A stretch of DNA of 64,000 bases. Origin: Jongsikchunia kroppenstedtii DSM 45133 (GTDB lineage: Bacteria > Actinomycetota > Actinomycetes > Mycobacteriales > Mycobacteriaceae). Each line of letters begins with the position of its first letter. Within the stretch, counting starts at the first letter, position 1. A program made the position numbers and the translations under genes. A model generated the notes under the pieces. That model had not been told where the DNA came from and did not search any database. It saw nothing but the letters and a program-made list of their open reading frames with translations. The DNA is taken from positions 186,001 to 250,000 of the forward strand of contig NZ_AQYG01000051.1 in assembly GCF_000380485.1 (NCBI RefSeq), written 5' to 3'. Shown piece by piece: positions 18,970-28,243 of the stretch.

Positions 18970-20066
18970 TGCGCAGGCGCGTGGTGGTGGTCGGGCTCGG
19001 CGACACCGGGATGCTCACCGCCATCGGGCTGGCGCGGCACGCGGACGTACTCGGCGTCTCCGTCAAACCTGGGCTGCTGAGCGGCCAGGAACTGGGCATG
19101 CGACTCACCCGGCCGGACGAATGGGCCCGCAACTACTGGATCGAATTCGGGCGACTCCGCGGACTGGACCGAGTGCAGCGGGCGCACGGCGAGGTCATCG
19201 GCGTGGATCTGGCGGCTCGGACCGTCACGATCCACACCGCCGACGGCCTCACGCGAACCGAGCCGTTCGATGCGCTGGTGATCGCCACGGGCGTGACGAA
19301 CGGCTTCTGGCGCCGGCCCACCGTGCAGTCGGCCGGCGAGATCGACACCGCGATCGCCGCGGCGCATGCCCGTCTCGCCGACGCGGCATCGGTCGCCGTG
19401 ATCGGCGGCGGCGCGGCCGCGGTCAACAGTGCCGGCAACATCGCGCGCCGCTGGCCGGACAAACGGGTCGACCTGTATTTCCCGCGCGACCAAGCCCTTC
19501 GGAGCCATCATCCGCGCGTCTGGCGGACCGTCAGCCGTCGGCTCGAATCGCTCGGCGTCGCCATCCACTCGGGCCATCGCGCAGAGCTGCCCCATGGCGT
19601 CGCACCCGACCTGCTCGATGCCGGCACGGTCCACTGGGCCACGGGCCAACCAGACATCCACGCGGATGCGGTGCTGTGGGCGGTCGGGCAGGCACGGCCG
19701 AACACCGACTGGCTGCCAACGGAATTGCTCGACGACGGCGGCTTCGTGCGGGTCGGGCCCGACTTCCGGGTGCCCGGTCAGCCGGGCGTGTTCGCGATCG
19801 GCGACGTCGCGGCGACCGACCCCCTGCGGAGTTCGGCCCGCAATCGCGGCGACAAGCTCCTCGTGCGCAATGTGCGGGCCGAACTCACCGGCGGCCGGAT
19901 GCGGCAGTTCCGGCCGCGGCCGCATCGTTGGGGTTCAGTGCTCGGGCCGCAGCCGGACGGCCTGCAGGTCTTCATGCCGACCGGGCATTCGTTTCGAATG
20001 CCCGCCTGGTCGCTGACGCCGATCATCCAGCGCACCATCTACCGCGGGGTCAGGCCGCCGCGCTGA
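18969..20066 (+). CDS. FAD-dependent oxidoreductase (AIF/NDH-2-like)
   Basis: Pyridine nucleotide-disulfide oxidoreductase-family flavoprotein of 365 aa. The N-terminal dinucleotide fold is 'RVVVVGLGDTGMLTAIGLA' (GxGxTG variant), the internal fold 'VAVIGGGAAAVNSAGNIA' and the second FAD motif 'GVFAIGDVAATDPL'. No redox-active cysteine pair is present, so a quinone- or ferredoxin-type acceptor is more likely than a disulfide. The ATG shares a base with the ABC ATPase stop, so it is the last gene of the deoD operon. Its 3' end overlaps the convergent HNH gene by 17 nt. Confidence 0.82.
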   Translation: MRRRVVVVGLGDTGMLTAIGLARHADVLGVSVKPGLLSGQELGMRLTRPDEWARNYWIEFGRLRGLDRVQRAHGEVIGVDLAARTVTIHTADGLTRTEPFDALVIATGVTNGFWRRPTVQSAGEIDTAIAAAHARLADAASVAVIGGGAAAVNSAGNIARRWPDKRVDLYFPRDQALRSHHPRVWRTVSRRLESLGVAIHSGHRAELPHGVAPDLLDAGTVHWATGQPDIHADAVLWAVGQARPNTDWLPTELLDDGGFVRVGPDFRVPGQPGVFAIGDVAATDPLRSSARNRGDKLLVRNVRAELTGGRMRQFRPRPHRWGSVLGPQPDGLQVFMPTGHSFRMPAWSLTPIIQRTIYRGVRPPR

Positions 20067-21318
20067 GTTCGCGGCGTCGTTCCCACTCGGTCATCAGCAC
20101 CCAGGTCGCGTAGCCGACATCGAGTGGCTCACCACCCCAGTTCGGCAGGATCGCGTCGGCATCGATCGAATGGAACGGCCACAACTCCTGGCTGTCGAAC
20201 CGCATCGTCGGGGCGTCGACGAGCTCGTGACCGTCACCATCGAGATACCGAAACCGTTGTCCGCCAATCATTTCGATCGACAGTTCGCCGCGGTGCAGCA
20301 ATCGATGATGTTCGCCGCACAGCAGCACCAGATTCGCCAGGTCGGTGGCGCCGCCATCCGACCAGAAGCGCACGTGATGCACGTGCAGGAACCGCCGCCG
20401 ACCGCAGCCGGGGACTCCGCAGCAACCGTTCTGACGCCGCGACAGCGCTTTGGTCTGCAGGACCGTCGGTGCACGCCGCGTGCGTCCCCAGTTCAGCACC
20501 GCGCCAGCGCCGTCCACGGTTCGCTCCGATTCCGCAGCACCGCAGCGGAGCTCGGATTCCTCAACGGCAGACAGCGCCGGGCCGTCCGCGAGCCTGGCAC
20601 GCCCGTCCGGTCGTCGCTCGACCACCACCTCGGCATGCGGCGCAATCGCCGGCGCCGCCAGTTCCGCACAAGCACGCTCGGCAAGCACCACCATGGCCGC
20701 GGCGATATCCGAAGGCGCGCCGGACCATCCGTCGACATCTGTGCCATCCCCGGTCCGCACCCGCTCGTATTCGGCGCGGGTCACCCCGGCTAGGAATCGC
20801 GCGCCGTCGACCGCGGTGAGCGTCAGCGTCACCTTCAACGTGCCCTCGTCCTGCCATCGCCAGCGACCGGTCGACGTCACCGATTCGGGTTCGCCGTCGT
20901 CCGAGCCGACCTTGGCCAGCCCGGCGCAGAGTCGTTCGAGATGCGATGCCGGTTTCGTCATCGCGACCTCGACCAGCTCCGCCTCGGTGTCCGGCTCGGC
21001 GACTCGCGAGACCGCCCGTACTTTGCTGTAGGACACCCGCCCCTCGGCGAAAGCCTTGTGCAGCAACGGCAATTCCTGAAGCGCACCTGCCACACGCACC
21101 TGCTCCTGCCCGGTCCGCAAGCTCGTGCCACATCTCCACGAGAGCCAATGTGCGCACGAGCGGATGCCTACACCGCACCAACCACCCCGCGCATCGAACG
21201 CTGCCAGCGCGTCCAAGAAACGGCAGGTCATCGCGGCGAGCTGGCCCGCCATCCCGACAAGGCAATCCGCCAGCTCATCGTCATCCAGATCGGCGATCGC
21301 GACATCAGCAGCGGTCAC
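20050..21318 (-). CDS. DUF222/HNH endonuclease domain protein
   Basis: Protein of 422 aa with an N-terminal DUF222 helical region and a C-terminal HNH nuclease motif: 'CGVPGCGRRRFLHVHHV' followed by 'LANLVLLCGEHHRLLHRG', with the CxxC pairs and HH of the family. These genes are multicopy in Gordonia, Rhodococcus and mycobacteria and are often found near mobile DNA; their role is unclear. GTG 21318 is chosen because GGGGGA lies upstream and it avoids overlap with the XRE gene; the frame is open to 21489. A second, divergent copy lies at 54.6 kb. Confidence 0.85.
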   Translation of the reverse strand: MTAADVAIADLDDDELADCLVGMAGQLAAMTCRFLDALAAFDARGGWCGVGIRSCAHWLSWRCGTSLRTGQEQVRVAGALQELPLLHKAFAEGRVSYSKVRAVSRVAEPDTEAELVEVAMTKPASHLERLCAGLAKVGSDDGEPESVTSTGRWRWQDEGTLKVTLTLTAVDGARFLAGVTRAEYERVRTGDGTDVDGWSGAPSDIAAAMVVLAERACAELAAPAIAPHAEVVVERRPDGRARLADGPALSAVEESELRCGAAESERTVDGAGAVLNWGRTRRAPTVLQTKALSRRQNGCCGVPGCGRRRFLHVHHVRFWSDGGATDLANLVLLCGEHHRLLHRGELSIEMIGGQRFRYLDGDGHELVDAPTMRFDSQELWPFHSIDADAILPNWGGEPLDVGYATWVLMTEWERRRELSAAA

Positions 21319-21385
21319 AGCATCCCCCAAAGCCGTAGAACTAGTGTTCGATTGAGCAGGAGGATATCGCGTGCCACCGACAGAC

Positions 21386-21403
21386 CGCGTTCCGCGGAAC
21401 GCG
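21386..21403. repeat. Palindrome copy 1, left edge of the restriction island
   Basis: Perfect 18-nt palindrome (CGCGTTCCGCGGAACGCG) in the gap between the HNH gene and the XRE gene. The same 18-mer recurs at 53770-53787, and its 12-nt core recurs at 28692-28703. Confidence 0.8.
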
Positions 21404-21416
21404 CCGTTCGCGGCGG

Positions 21417-21695
21417 TTATCTGCCGGACGATTCGGCCGGATACATCGCAGCGATCAGATCCGGCACGGTAGTGCCGAGCACGTGACACAGGTTTGTCAG
21501 CGTCGAGAGCCGCGGATTGGCGGGGACCTTCGACTGCCGGTTACCCCAGCCGATCTCGAGCAACTGGTAGTGATTGCGTGAAATCCCCGCCCGCTCCGCA
21601 ACCTCTTCTTGGGTCAGATCCAGCCCTTCGCGCAGCTCTCGCAATCGAGCAGCGAGACGGTCCGCCACCTGTTGCTCGACGACGGACTCTGACAC
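21417..21695 (-). CDS. XRE-family HTH regulator
   Basis: Small regulator of 92 aa, essentially one Cro/C1-type helix-turn-helix: 'LREGLDLTQEEVAERAGISR' followed by 'NHYQLLEIG'. Its size and its place, divergent from a restriction gene, match the C-protein type of controller that delays restriction until modification is made, but this role is inference. The GTG start at 21695 has only a weak ribosome site. A perfect palindrome lies 37 nt upstream, between it and res. Confidence 0.82.
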   Translation of the reverse strand: MSESVVEQQVADRLAARLRELREGLDLTQEEVAERAGISRNHYQLLEIGWGNRQSKVPANPRLSTLTNLCHVLGTTVPDLIAAMYPAESSGR

Positions 21696-21731
21696 CTCGC
21701 CGACTTTGTCGCCCCAGACTTGTAAGGTCGA

Positions 21732-21745
21732 CCATCTATAGATGG
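21732..21745. promoter_or_regulatory. Perfect 14-nt palindrome, candidate operator of the XRE regulator
   Basis: CCATCTATAGATGG reads identically on both strands and lies in the divergent gap between the XRE gene and res (res start at 21769). This is where a controller protein would bind to regulate both directions. Confidence 0.55.
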
Positions 21746-21768
21746 CTTTGCGAGATCAAGGGGACGGG

Positions 21769-24700
21769 ATGACAGACGCGATCGAGAACCCGATCCTGAA
21801 CTCGCCATACGACCCACCGTCTGAACACTTCGTCATGGGCGACCACGGTCCCACCGGCGAGATCGCTCCTGGCCGCCGCGCGAGTGAATCGTTCATCCCC
21901 ATCGCGCAAGCCAAGAAGAGACGTGGCGCGGTCCAGGAATCTCTCGACCTGAGCATGGGCGAGCGCACAGAGCGCAACACACTCATTAACGAGCTTCGGA
22001 TCGACGTGGCCAAGTGGCGTCAGAGCGAATACAACCGCGCCACCGCCATCAGCAAGAAGCTGCTGAACCATTGGTCCGACCCAAATCGCGACAACCGGGT
22101 TCTCTTCTGCCAGCGAGAGGCAGTCGAAACTGCGATCTTCCTAGCGGAAGTCTCCGGACGCGACGGCTATCGAGACTGGCGCCTGCGTCTCGACGGCGAG
22201 AACGCCACGCACAACAGCGGACTCCCGCGCATCGCGCTGAAGATGGCTACCGGATCCGGCAAGACCGTGGTGATGGCGATGCTGATCGCGTGGCAGTCGA
22301 TCAACAAAGCGTTCTCACCGCGCGACGCACGCTTCAGCAACCGATTTCTAGTCATTGCCCCGGGCATTACGATCCGCGACCGGCTGCGGGTCCTGCAGCC
22401 GTCGGATCCGGAGAACTACTACGCCGCGCGAGACCTCATTCCGGCCGACCTCGCCGGCATCCTGGAGCGCGCGCAGATCGTCATCACCAACTACCACGCG
22501 TTTCTCCCCCGCGACGCGAAGGAAATCAAAGGAGTCAGCAAGACCACGCGAGAGATACTCCTCGCCGGCAAAGCCGACCCATTCAGAGAATCGACCGACG
22601 CGGTGGCGGCCCGTGTTCTGCGCGACTTCGGCTCAGTCCGTGGCGAAGTCATCGTGATCAATGACGAAGCTCATCACTGCTATCAGGACAAGCCGATGAC
22701 CTCGACTGAGATCAGCAGCGAGGAAGCTGAGGCAAACGCGGACGCCCGGGTCTGGTTCAAAGGGATCCAAGCCGTCGCGAAGCGCATCGGCGTGAAGCAG
22801 GTCTACGACCTGTCCGCCACGCCGTTCTATCTGTCCGGCTCCGGATACCAGGAGGGACAGCTCTTCTCGTGGACTGTGAGCGACTTCTCCTTGATGGATG
22901 CCATCGAGTCCGGCATCGTCAAGATCCCGCGCACGCCGGTGGACGATGATGCTGCCGGAGACTTGGTCACCTACCTGCATCTCTGGGAGTACGTCGGCAA
23001 GGAACTCCCGAAGCGGAAGACCAAGAACATCGTTTCCGGCGAATGGCCGATGCCCGACGTCCTATCCAGCGCGCTGACGAGCCTTTATCGAAGCTACGAA
23101 CGAACATACGAGCACTGGAAATCCGAGCTCGCACAGCACGGCTACACGCCGCCCGTATTCATCGTCGTCTGCCCGAATACTTTGGTGTCCAAGCTCGTCT
23201 ACGACTGGATCGCTGGCTACGAAGCCTCAAACGAAGACGCCACGACATACGTTAAGGGAAACCTTGACCTGTTCAGCAACGTCGTGGACCATCGGCTGCT
23301 CGCCATGCCCAGGACGATCCTTGTCGACTCCGCGCAGCTCGAATCCGGCGAAGCACTAAAGGGTGACTTCAAAGCGGCCGCGGCAGCCGAGATCTCGGCA
23401 TTCAAAGCGCAGTACCGAATCGATCACCCCGGCGCCGACACGGAGAAGATCTCCGACGAGGAGATCCTGCGCGAGGTGATGAACACGGTCGGCAAGCCAG
23501 GCAAGCTGGGCGCCGGCGTGCGGTGCGTCGTCAGCGTTGCGATGCTGACCGAAGGCTGGGACGCGAACACGGTCAGCCACATACTCGGAATCCGCGCGTT
23601 CCGAAGCCAGCTGCTCTGCGAACAGGTCGTCGGTCGTGGACTCCGACGCAGGTCATACGACGTCAACGACGACGGATTCTTCGACCCCGAGTACGCCAAC
23701 ATCTACGGCGTCCCATTCTCATTCATCCCGACCGACCGGGTAGTCAAGGACCCCAAACCGCTAACCCCCGCGCTGGAAGTCCGCGCACTCGAAGGCCGGT
23801 CCCAGTATCGGATCGAGTTTCCGAAAGTCGACGGCTACCGGATCGAGATGCCCGACCCAGACCTGATTTTCGATACCGATGGGCTGCCGAAGTTCCGGAT
23901 CGAAGCCGACGAGGTGCCCACCAGGACGGAGCTGGCGCCGATCGTCGGGGTCAACGAACTCGTCGTCGATCCGTTCGATCATGTACGCCGCCAGCAGGTT
24001 GCGTTCCATCTCGCGAGCCGGCTGCTGAAGCGCTACTTCCAGACCAACGGCGATCAACGTCCGTGGCATTTCCGCCAGCTCACTCGCATCGTCGACCGAT
24101 GGATTACCGACTGTGTCGAGATCGCAGATGGGCGGTCGCTGTCGTCCCTGCTGTTCCGCGACGAGACTTGCCTACGCGCCTGCGAAGACATATTCAATGC
24201 GATCGGGAGCCAGCCGGGCCACGGTCGACCACGCATGCGCGCCCTTCTCCGCCATTTCGATCCCGCCGGGTCGACTGCCGACGTCCGGTTCATTACTCGC
24301 AAGAAGGCGGTGGAGACCGTCCACTCAGAGGTGAGCCACGTGGTCCTCGACGGCATCGACGGCAATACCTGGGAGCAGATCACGGCCCAGGAGTGCGAGG
24401 CGCACAAATCCGTTGCGGCATATGTCAAGAACGACCATCTCGGTTTCGAGATCCCGTACGTATACAAGGGCCGCAGCCATCGGTACGTACCGGACTTCAT
24501 CGTGCGGCTGAAGACTCGCGATGCTGACGACCCCGTCCGTCACCTGATCATCGAGGTCTCTGGCGGGCAGAAGAGTCCCGGACCGACGCGCGAGAAGGCC
24601 CGCACCGCTCGCGAGATCTGGTGTCCGGCCGTGAACAACCATGGCGGATTCGGGATCTGGGGCTATGTCGAAATCACCGACCCGGTGACCACGCGGCCAC

Positions 24701-24792
24701 GGCTCAACGAGGCCATCACCAACCTGTACAACAACGCCGCGATCATCGGCGACCCCGACCAACTGGACTTCGAGGAGCGACGTGGCGCGTAG
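21769..24792 (+). CDS. res: Type III-like restriction enzyme, Res (DEAD/DEAH helicase-nuclease)
   Basis: Large ATP-dependent restriction subunit, 1007 aa. Superfamily 2 helicase motifs: Walker A MATGSGKT at residues 159-166, DEAH at 299-302, SAT at 349-351 and motif VI QVVGRGLRR at 619-627. A C-terminal PD-(D/E)XK-like nuclease is suggested by 'RYVPDFIVRL' (Asp909) and 'LIIEVSGGQK' (Glu929); the usual ExK Lys is Ser931 here. ATG 21769 is preferred because AAGGGGA lies just upstream; an in-frame ATG at 21742 falls inside the palindrome. It overlaps mod by 11 nt. Expected role: cutting unmodified foreign DNA together with Mod. Confidence 0.87.
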   Translation: MTDAIENPILNSPYDPPSEHFVMGDHGPTGEIAPGRRASESFIPIAQAKKRRGAVQESLDLSMGERTERNTLINELRIDVAKWRQSEYNRATAISKKLLNHWSDPNRDNRVLFCQREAVETAIFLAEVSGRDGYRDWRLRLDGENATHNSGLPRIALKMATGSGKTVVMAMLIAWQSINKAFSPRDARFSNRFLVIAPGITIRDRLRVLQPSDPENYYAARDLIPADLAGILERAQIVITNYHAFLPRDAKEIKGVSKTTREILLAGKADPFRESTDAVAARVLRDFGSVRGEVIVINDEAHHCYQDKPMTSTEISSEEAEANADARVWFKGIQAVAKRIGVKQVYDLSATPFYLSGSGYQEGQLFSWTVSDFSLMDAIESGIVKIPRTPVDDDAAGDLVTYLHLWEYVGKELPKRKTKNIVSGEWPMPDVLSSALTSLYRSYERTYEHWKSELAQHGYTPPVFIVVCPNTLVSKLVYDWIAGYEASNEDATTYVKGNLDLFSNVVDHRLLAMPRTILVDSAQLESGEALKGDFKAAAAAEISAFKAQYRIDHPGADTEKISDEEILREVMNTVGKPGKLGAGVRCVVSVAMLTEGWDANTVSHILGIRAFRSQLLCEQVVGRGLRRRSYDVNDDGFFDPEYANIYGVPFSFIPTDRVVKDPKPLTPALEVRALEGRSQYRIEFPKVDGYRIEMPDPDLIFDTDGLPKFRIEADEVPTRTELAPIVGVNELVVDPFDHVRRQQVAFHLASRLLKRYFQTNGDQRPWHFRQLTRIVDRWITDCVEIADGRSLSSLLFRDETCLRACEDIFNAIGSQPGHGRPRMRALLRHFDPAGSTADVRFITRKKAVETVHSEVSHVVLDGIDGNTWEQITAQECEAHKSVAAYVKNDHLGFEIPYVYKGRSHRYVPDFIVRLKTRDADDPVRHLIIEVSGGQKSPGPTREKARTAREIWCPAVNNHGGFGIWGYVEITDPVTTRPRLNEAITNLYNNAAIIGDPDQLDFEERRGA

Positions 24793-27481
24793 GACCTCTA
24801 AACCGACAGGCCCAGTGCCAATCTCGGCTGTACGCCACAAGGACAAGCGGATCAATCTCCCAACCGCTGATGCTCAGGAATTCTTCGATCCTGCCGATCT
24901 GAGAGTCGAACCCGTGACCTACAAACGCGATCCCGAACTCGATCCTCAGCTGGTCTGGCGCGGCAAGGACACCACGGACGCAGAAGACTTGATTGTCGAC
25001 GCGCCGCCGATATTCATCCAGGAGAAGATCGACCCCGAACGACTAATCAGAGAGTTTCGCCGGGCGCATGGCGCGACAATTGCCCAAGATCCAACGCTGT
25101 TTGACGACAATGATTTCGACGGCCTCGATGACCTGTCCTTGGCCGAGCCCTATCGGCATGATGCGAAGTGGTCCAACCGGCTTATTCTCGGCGACTCGCT
25201 GTTAACTATGACCTCACTTGCCGAACATGAACACCTCCGCGGCAAGGTGCAGATGGTGTATATCGATCCCCCGTATGGCATCAAGTTCAACTCAAACTGG
25301 CAGCCGACTGTTGGCAAGCGCGACGTCAAGGATGGAAAGGCCGAGTCTGTCGCGCGAGAAGTCGAGGCTATCAAGGCGTTCCGCGACACCTGGAGCGGTG
25401 GAATCCACACTTACCTTTCATACCTGCGTGACAGATTGATTGCCGCACGAGACCTGTTGACTAGCAGCGGATCTTGCTTCGTTCAGATCGGTGATGACAA
25501 CGTCCACGTAGTTCGAAGTCTCTTGGATGAAGTATTCGGCCCGAACCAATTCGTCAGCCAAATCTCATACTCTACTACAAGCGGTTTCACTCAGTCATCA
25601 GCCATTGGACGTTCAGGCGACTACATCCTTTGGTATGCAGCGGACATCGGGCTGTTGAAATCACGGACACTGTGGCGCAAGGCGATTGATCGACAGGGGT
25701 ACAATTGGGTCCAGCTGGAAGATAACTCGACACGCAGCCGAACAAAGTCTGAGCGCGACGGACAGTCGCCGCTCCCTAAAGGGTCGCGACTGTACGCCCC
25801 AGACAATCTTGTATCCCAAGGTGCATCACGCTCACCGCAAGAGTTCCAGTTTCGTGGCAACACCTACAGTCCACCGCCTGGTTCGCACTGGAAAGCTACT
25901 TTTCCAAGTGGCATGGAGAAGCTAGCCCACGCCAATCGGATTCACATTGCGCGCAACAGCATCCGCTATATTCGCTACCCCGAGGACTTTGGATGGATCG
26001 CGTGGAACAACAACTGGACTGATACCGCCACGGGCAACTTCACTGATGACAAATTGTATGTGGTCCAGACCGGTTCGAAAGCTATCGAACGGTGCATGCT
26101 CATGTGCACCGACCCTGGCGATCTGGTGCTCGACCCGACATGTGGATCGGGCACGACGGCATACGTTGCCGAACATTGGGGCCGGCGCTGGATCACGATC
26201 GATACATCACGGGTGGCGCTCGCGCTCGCTCGACAGCGAATCATGACCGGCCGATTCCCGCATTACCTGCTCGCCGATTCGGCAGAGGGGAAGGCCAAGG
26301 AGGCTGCTCTCGCCGGTTCAGCCATTGGCCTGAATGAAAAGCCGACTAACGACATCCGCCAAGGATTCGTATACGAACGTATTCAACGCATCACCTTGGG
26401 CTCTATCGCGAACAATCCCGATCTCAAGGAGGGCATGTCGCGCGAAGAGATCGATGCCGCAATCAAGCGGCACGCCGACTTCGAGTACCTGTACGACAAA
26501 CCGTACGAGGACAAGAAGAAGGTCCGCGTCGCCGGCCCGTTCACGGTCGAGAGCCTGTCGCCGCATCGCTCAGCGTCTTTCGACGACGTGAATGAGTCCG
26601 CAGAACGAGAGTCGATCAGCGAGGCGGCCGCCGAAACCGACGTTGACAACCCCGATTTTGTTCAGACGATCCTCGACAACCTGCTGCAGGCCGGCATCCA
26701 GAACGGCCGCCGCCATGAGCGAATCGACTTCTCGTCGGTCGATTCGTATGCCGGCCAGCACATTCAGGCAGTCGGCACACGCAGCGACAACGAAGACGAC
26801 CTCGTAGCACTGTGCATAGGACCGCAGTATGGCACCGTCGACGGGACGTTCATCAAGGATGCGGTGCGGGAGGCGATGCAAGACAGCAGTATCGGCCTGC
26901 TATGTGTTCTTGCGTTCGCCTTCGATCCGAACGCGACCGGAGTCACCGAAGATGATGGGATCACGATCGACGCTTCCGACGACGGCTTTGCGAGCGTTGC
27001 CGGCGAGCGCAAGCTTGGCCGAATCAAAGTCCTTCTGGTGCGGATGAACTCGGACTTACTGATGGGTGAAGCACTCAAGAAGACCGGTGCCGGAAATCTG
27101 TTCACCGTCTTCGGTGAACCCGACATCGAGCTGCAGCACACCGACGACGATCGACTGGTCGTGGATCTCCGGGGCGTCGACGTCTATGACCCGAACACGG
27201 GCGATGTCCGCAGCGACAACACCGACAAGATCGCACTCTGGATGATCGACACCGACTACAACGGCGAAGCATTCTTCGTCCGACACTGCTACTTCACCGG
27301 CGGGAACGACTCGTACAAGAAGCTCAAGACCACACTCAAAGCTGACATCGACGCCGACGCCTGGTCGGCGCTCTACAAGACCACCTCTCGACCGTTCTCG
27401 AAGCCGGGCACCGGCAAGATCGCGGTCAAGGTGATCAACGACTACGGAGATGAGGTCACGAAGGTAATCGACGTGACCTGA
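24782..27481 (+). CDS. mod: Type III-like DNA methyltransferase, Mod (beta-class, N6-adenine/N4-cytosine)
   Basis: Modification and specificity subunit, 899 aa. The catalytic motif DPPY is at residues 162-165 and comes before the SAM-binding motif 'LDPTCGSGTT' (around 451-459), the motif order of beta-class enzymes such as type III Mod proteins. The roughly 285 residues between them should hold the target-recognition region, and this part (about 25.2-26.0 kb) is visibly richer in A/T than neighbouring genes. The C-terminal 400 residues are unfamiliar. The GTG start has GAGGAG upstream and overlaps the res stop, so both are made from one message. Confidence 0.87.
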   Translation: MARRTSKPTGPVPISAVRHKDKRINLPTADAQEFFDPADLRVEPVTYKRDPELDPQLVWRGKDTTDAEDLIVDAPPIFIQEKIDPERLIREFRRAHGATIAQDPTLFDDNDFDGLDDLSLAEPYRHDAKWSNRLILGDSLLTMTSLAEHEHLRGKVQMVYIDPPYGIKFNSNWQPTVGKRDVKDGKAESVAREVEAIKAFRDTWSGGIHTYLSYLRDRLIAARDLLTSSGSCFVQIGDDNVHVVRSLLDEVFGPNQFVSQISYSTTSGFTQSSAIGRSGDYILWYAADIGLLKSRTLWRKAIDRQGYNWVQLEDNSTRSRTKSERDGQSPLPKGSRLYAPDNLVSQGASRSPQEFQFRGNTYSPPPGSHWKATFPSGMEKLAHANRIHIARNSIRYIRYPEDFGWIAWNNNWTDTATGNFTDDKLYVVQTGSKAIERCMLMCTDPGDLVLDPTCGSGTTAYVAEHWGRRWITIDTSRVALALARQRIMTGRFPHYLLADSAEGKAKEAALAGSAIGLNEKPTNDIRQGFVYERIQRITLGSIANNPDLKEGMSREEIDAAIKRHADFEYLYDKPYEDKKKVRVAGPFTVESLSPHRSASFDDVNESAERESISEAAAETDVDNPDFVQTILDNLLQAGIQNGRRHERIDFSSVDSYAGQHIQAVGTRSDNEDDLVALCIGPQYGTVDGTFIKDAVREAMQDSSIGLLCVLAFAFDPNATGVTEDDGITIDASDDGFASVAGERKLGRIKVLLVRMNSDLLMGEALKKTGAGNLFTVFGEPDIELQHTDDDRLVVDLRGVDVYDPNTGDVRSDNTDKIALWMIDTDYNGEAFFVRHCYFTGGNDSYKKLKTTLKADIDADAWSALYKTTSRPFSKPGTGKIAVKVINDYGDEVTKVIDVT

Positions 27482-27490
27482 CACACCTCT

Positions 27491-27523
27491 CAACACCAAC
27501 GTCTTGGAATGTTCTGGGTGTTG
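27491..27523. promoter_or_regulatory. Inverted repeats before the DUF433/PIN-like pair
   Basis: CAACACC at 27491-27497 pairs with GGTGTTG at 27517-27523, and nested inside is CCAA-CGTC-TTGG (27496-27507). The site lies between mod and the DUF433 gene; it could be an operator for a self-regulated toxin-antitoxin-like pair or a weak terminator after mod. Confidence 0.35.
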
Positions 27524-27550
27524 TCGGTCAGCTATGGAATGCTTTCGAAT

Positions 27551-28243
27551 ATGCCCATCTCGCTTCTCGACCGTGAGGTGTATCTGTACGCCGAAGTCGA
27601 CCGCCTCATAGGTTTGGCCTCCGGCACCGCTCGACGTTGGATCAACGGCTACACACGAGGCGGACGCAGCTACGATCCGATCCTCCGCGAGGATGCCCGC
27701 AACACGGATTGGGTGACGTGGGGCGAGTTTGTCGAGACTCGGATACTGGCCGAGTATCGCGATCAGCGGGTGTCTACTGTGCGACTGCGCGGCGCGGTCG
27801 AAGCGCTGCGACAACAGTTCAGCGTCAGATATCCGCTGGCCCATCTGCAGCCGTACCTCGCCGCAGACGCCGGAGAACTAACAATCGACGCCAGCCATCT
27901 CGGCGATAGCGCGAATGACACACGAATAGTTGTCAGGACCGGGCAGATGCTCTTAAGTCGGCAGAGCTTCTCCATCATCGAGCATGCCGAGTTGGCTGTG
28001 GAGAATTCAGCCAAGGTCGTCTCCCAGCTGCCGATGGATCTCAGCTTTCCCGAGATCGTGATCAACCCAGGCATTTCTAGCGGCCAACCAACATTTCAGG
28101 GGCGTCGCGTAACCGCAGCAACCATCGCGGGAATGGTTGCTGCGGGTGAGGACCGCGCTGACCTTGCCACCGACTACCAGCTGACACTCGCTCAGATCGA
28201 CGCCGCAGTCCGGTATGTGGCGAAGTATCCGGCCGCGGCTTGA
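27551..28243 (+). CDS. DUF433-domain protein (antitoxin-like)
   Basis: Protein of 230 aa. The C-terminal 60 residues ('ISSGQPTFQGRRVTAATIAG', then a helical 'LATDYQLTLAQIDAAVRY') are the DUF433 helix-turn-helix form. The N-terminal 'DREVYLYAEVDRLIGL' begins a MerR-like or second DNA-binding region. DUF433 proteins commonly sit before PIN-like proteins and are thought to be antitoxins and repressors. In-frame ATGs at 27509 and 27539 are also possible; 27551 gives the best-looking domain start. The stop overlaps the next start (TGATG). Confidence 0.75.
   Translation: MPISLLDREVYLYAEVDRLIGLASGTARRWINGYTRGGRSYDPILREDARNTDWVTWGEFVETRILAEYRDQRVSTVRLRGAVEALRQQFSVRYPLAHLQPYLAADAGELTIDASHLGDSANDTRIVVRTGQMLLSRQSFSIIEHAELAVENSAKVVSQLPMDLSFPEIVINPGISSGQPTFQGRRVTAATIAGMVAAGEDRADLATDYQLTLAQIDAAVRYVAKYPAAA

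Noticed and set aside
21742-21768. Upstream ATG for res
   Set aside because: It lies within the 14-nt palindrome; the AAGGGGA site favours ATG 21769.
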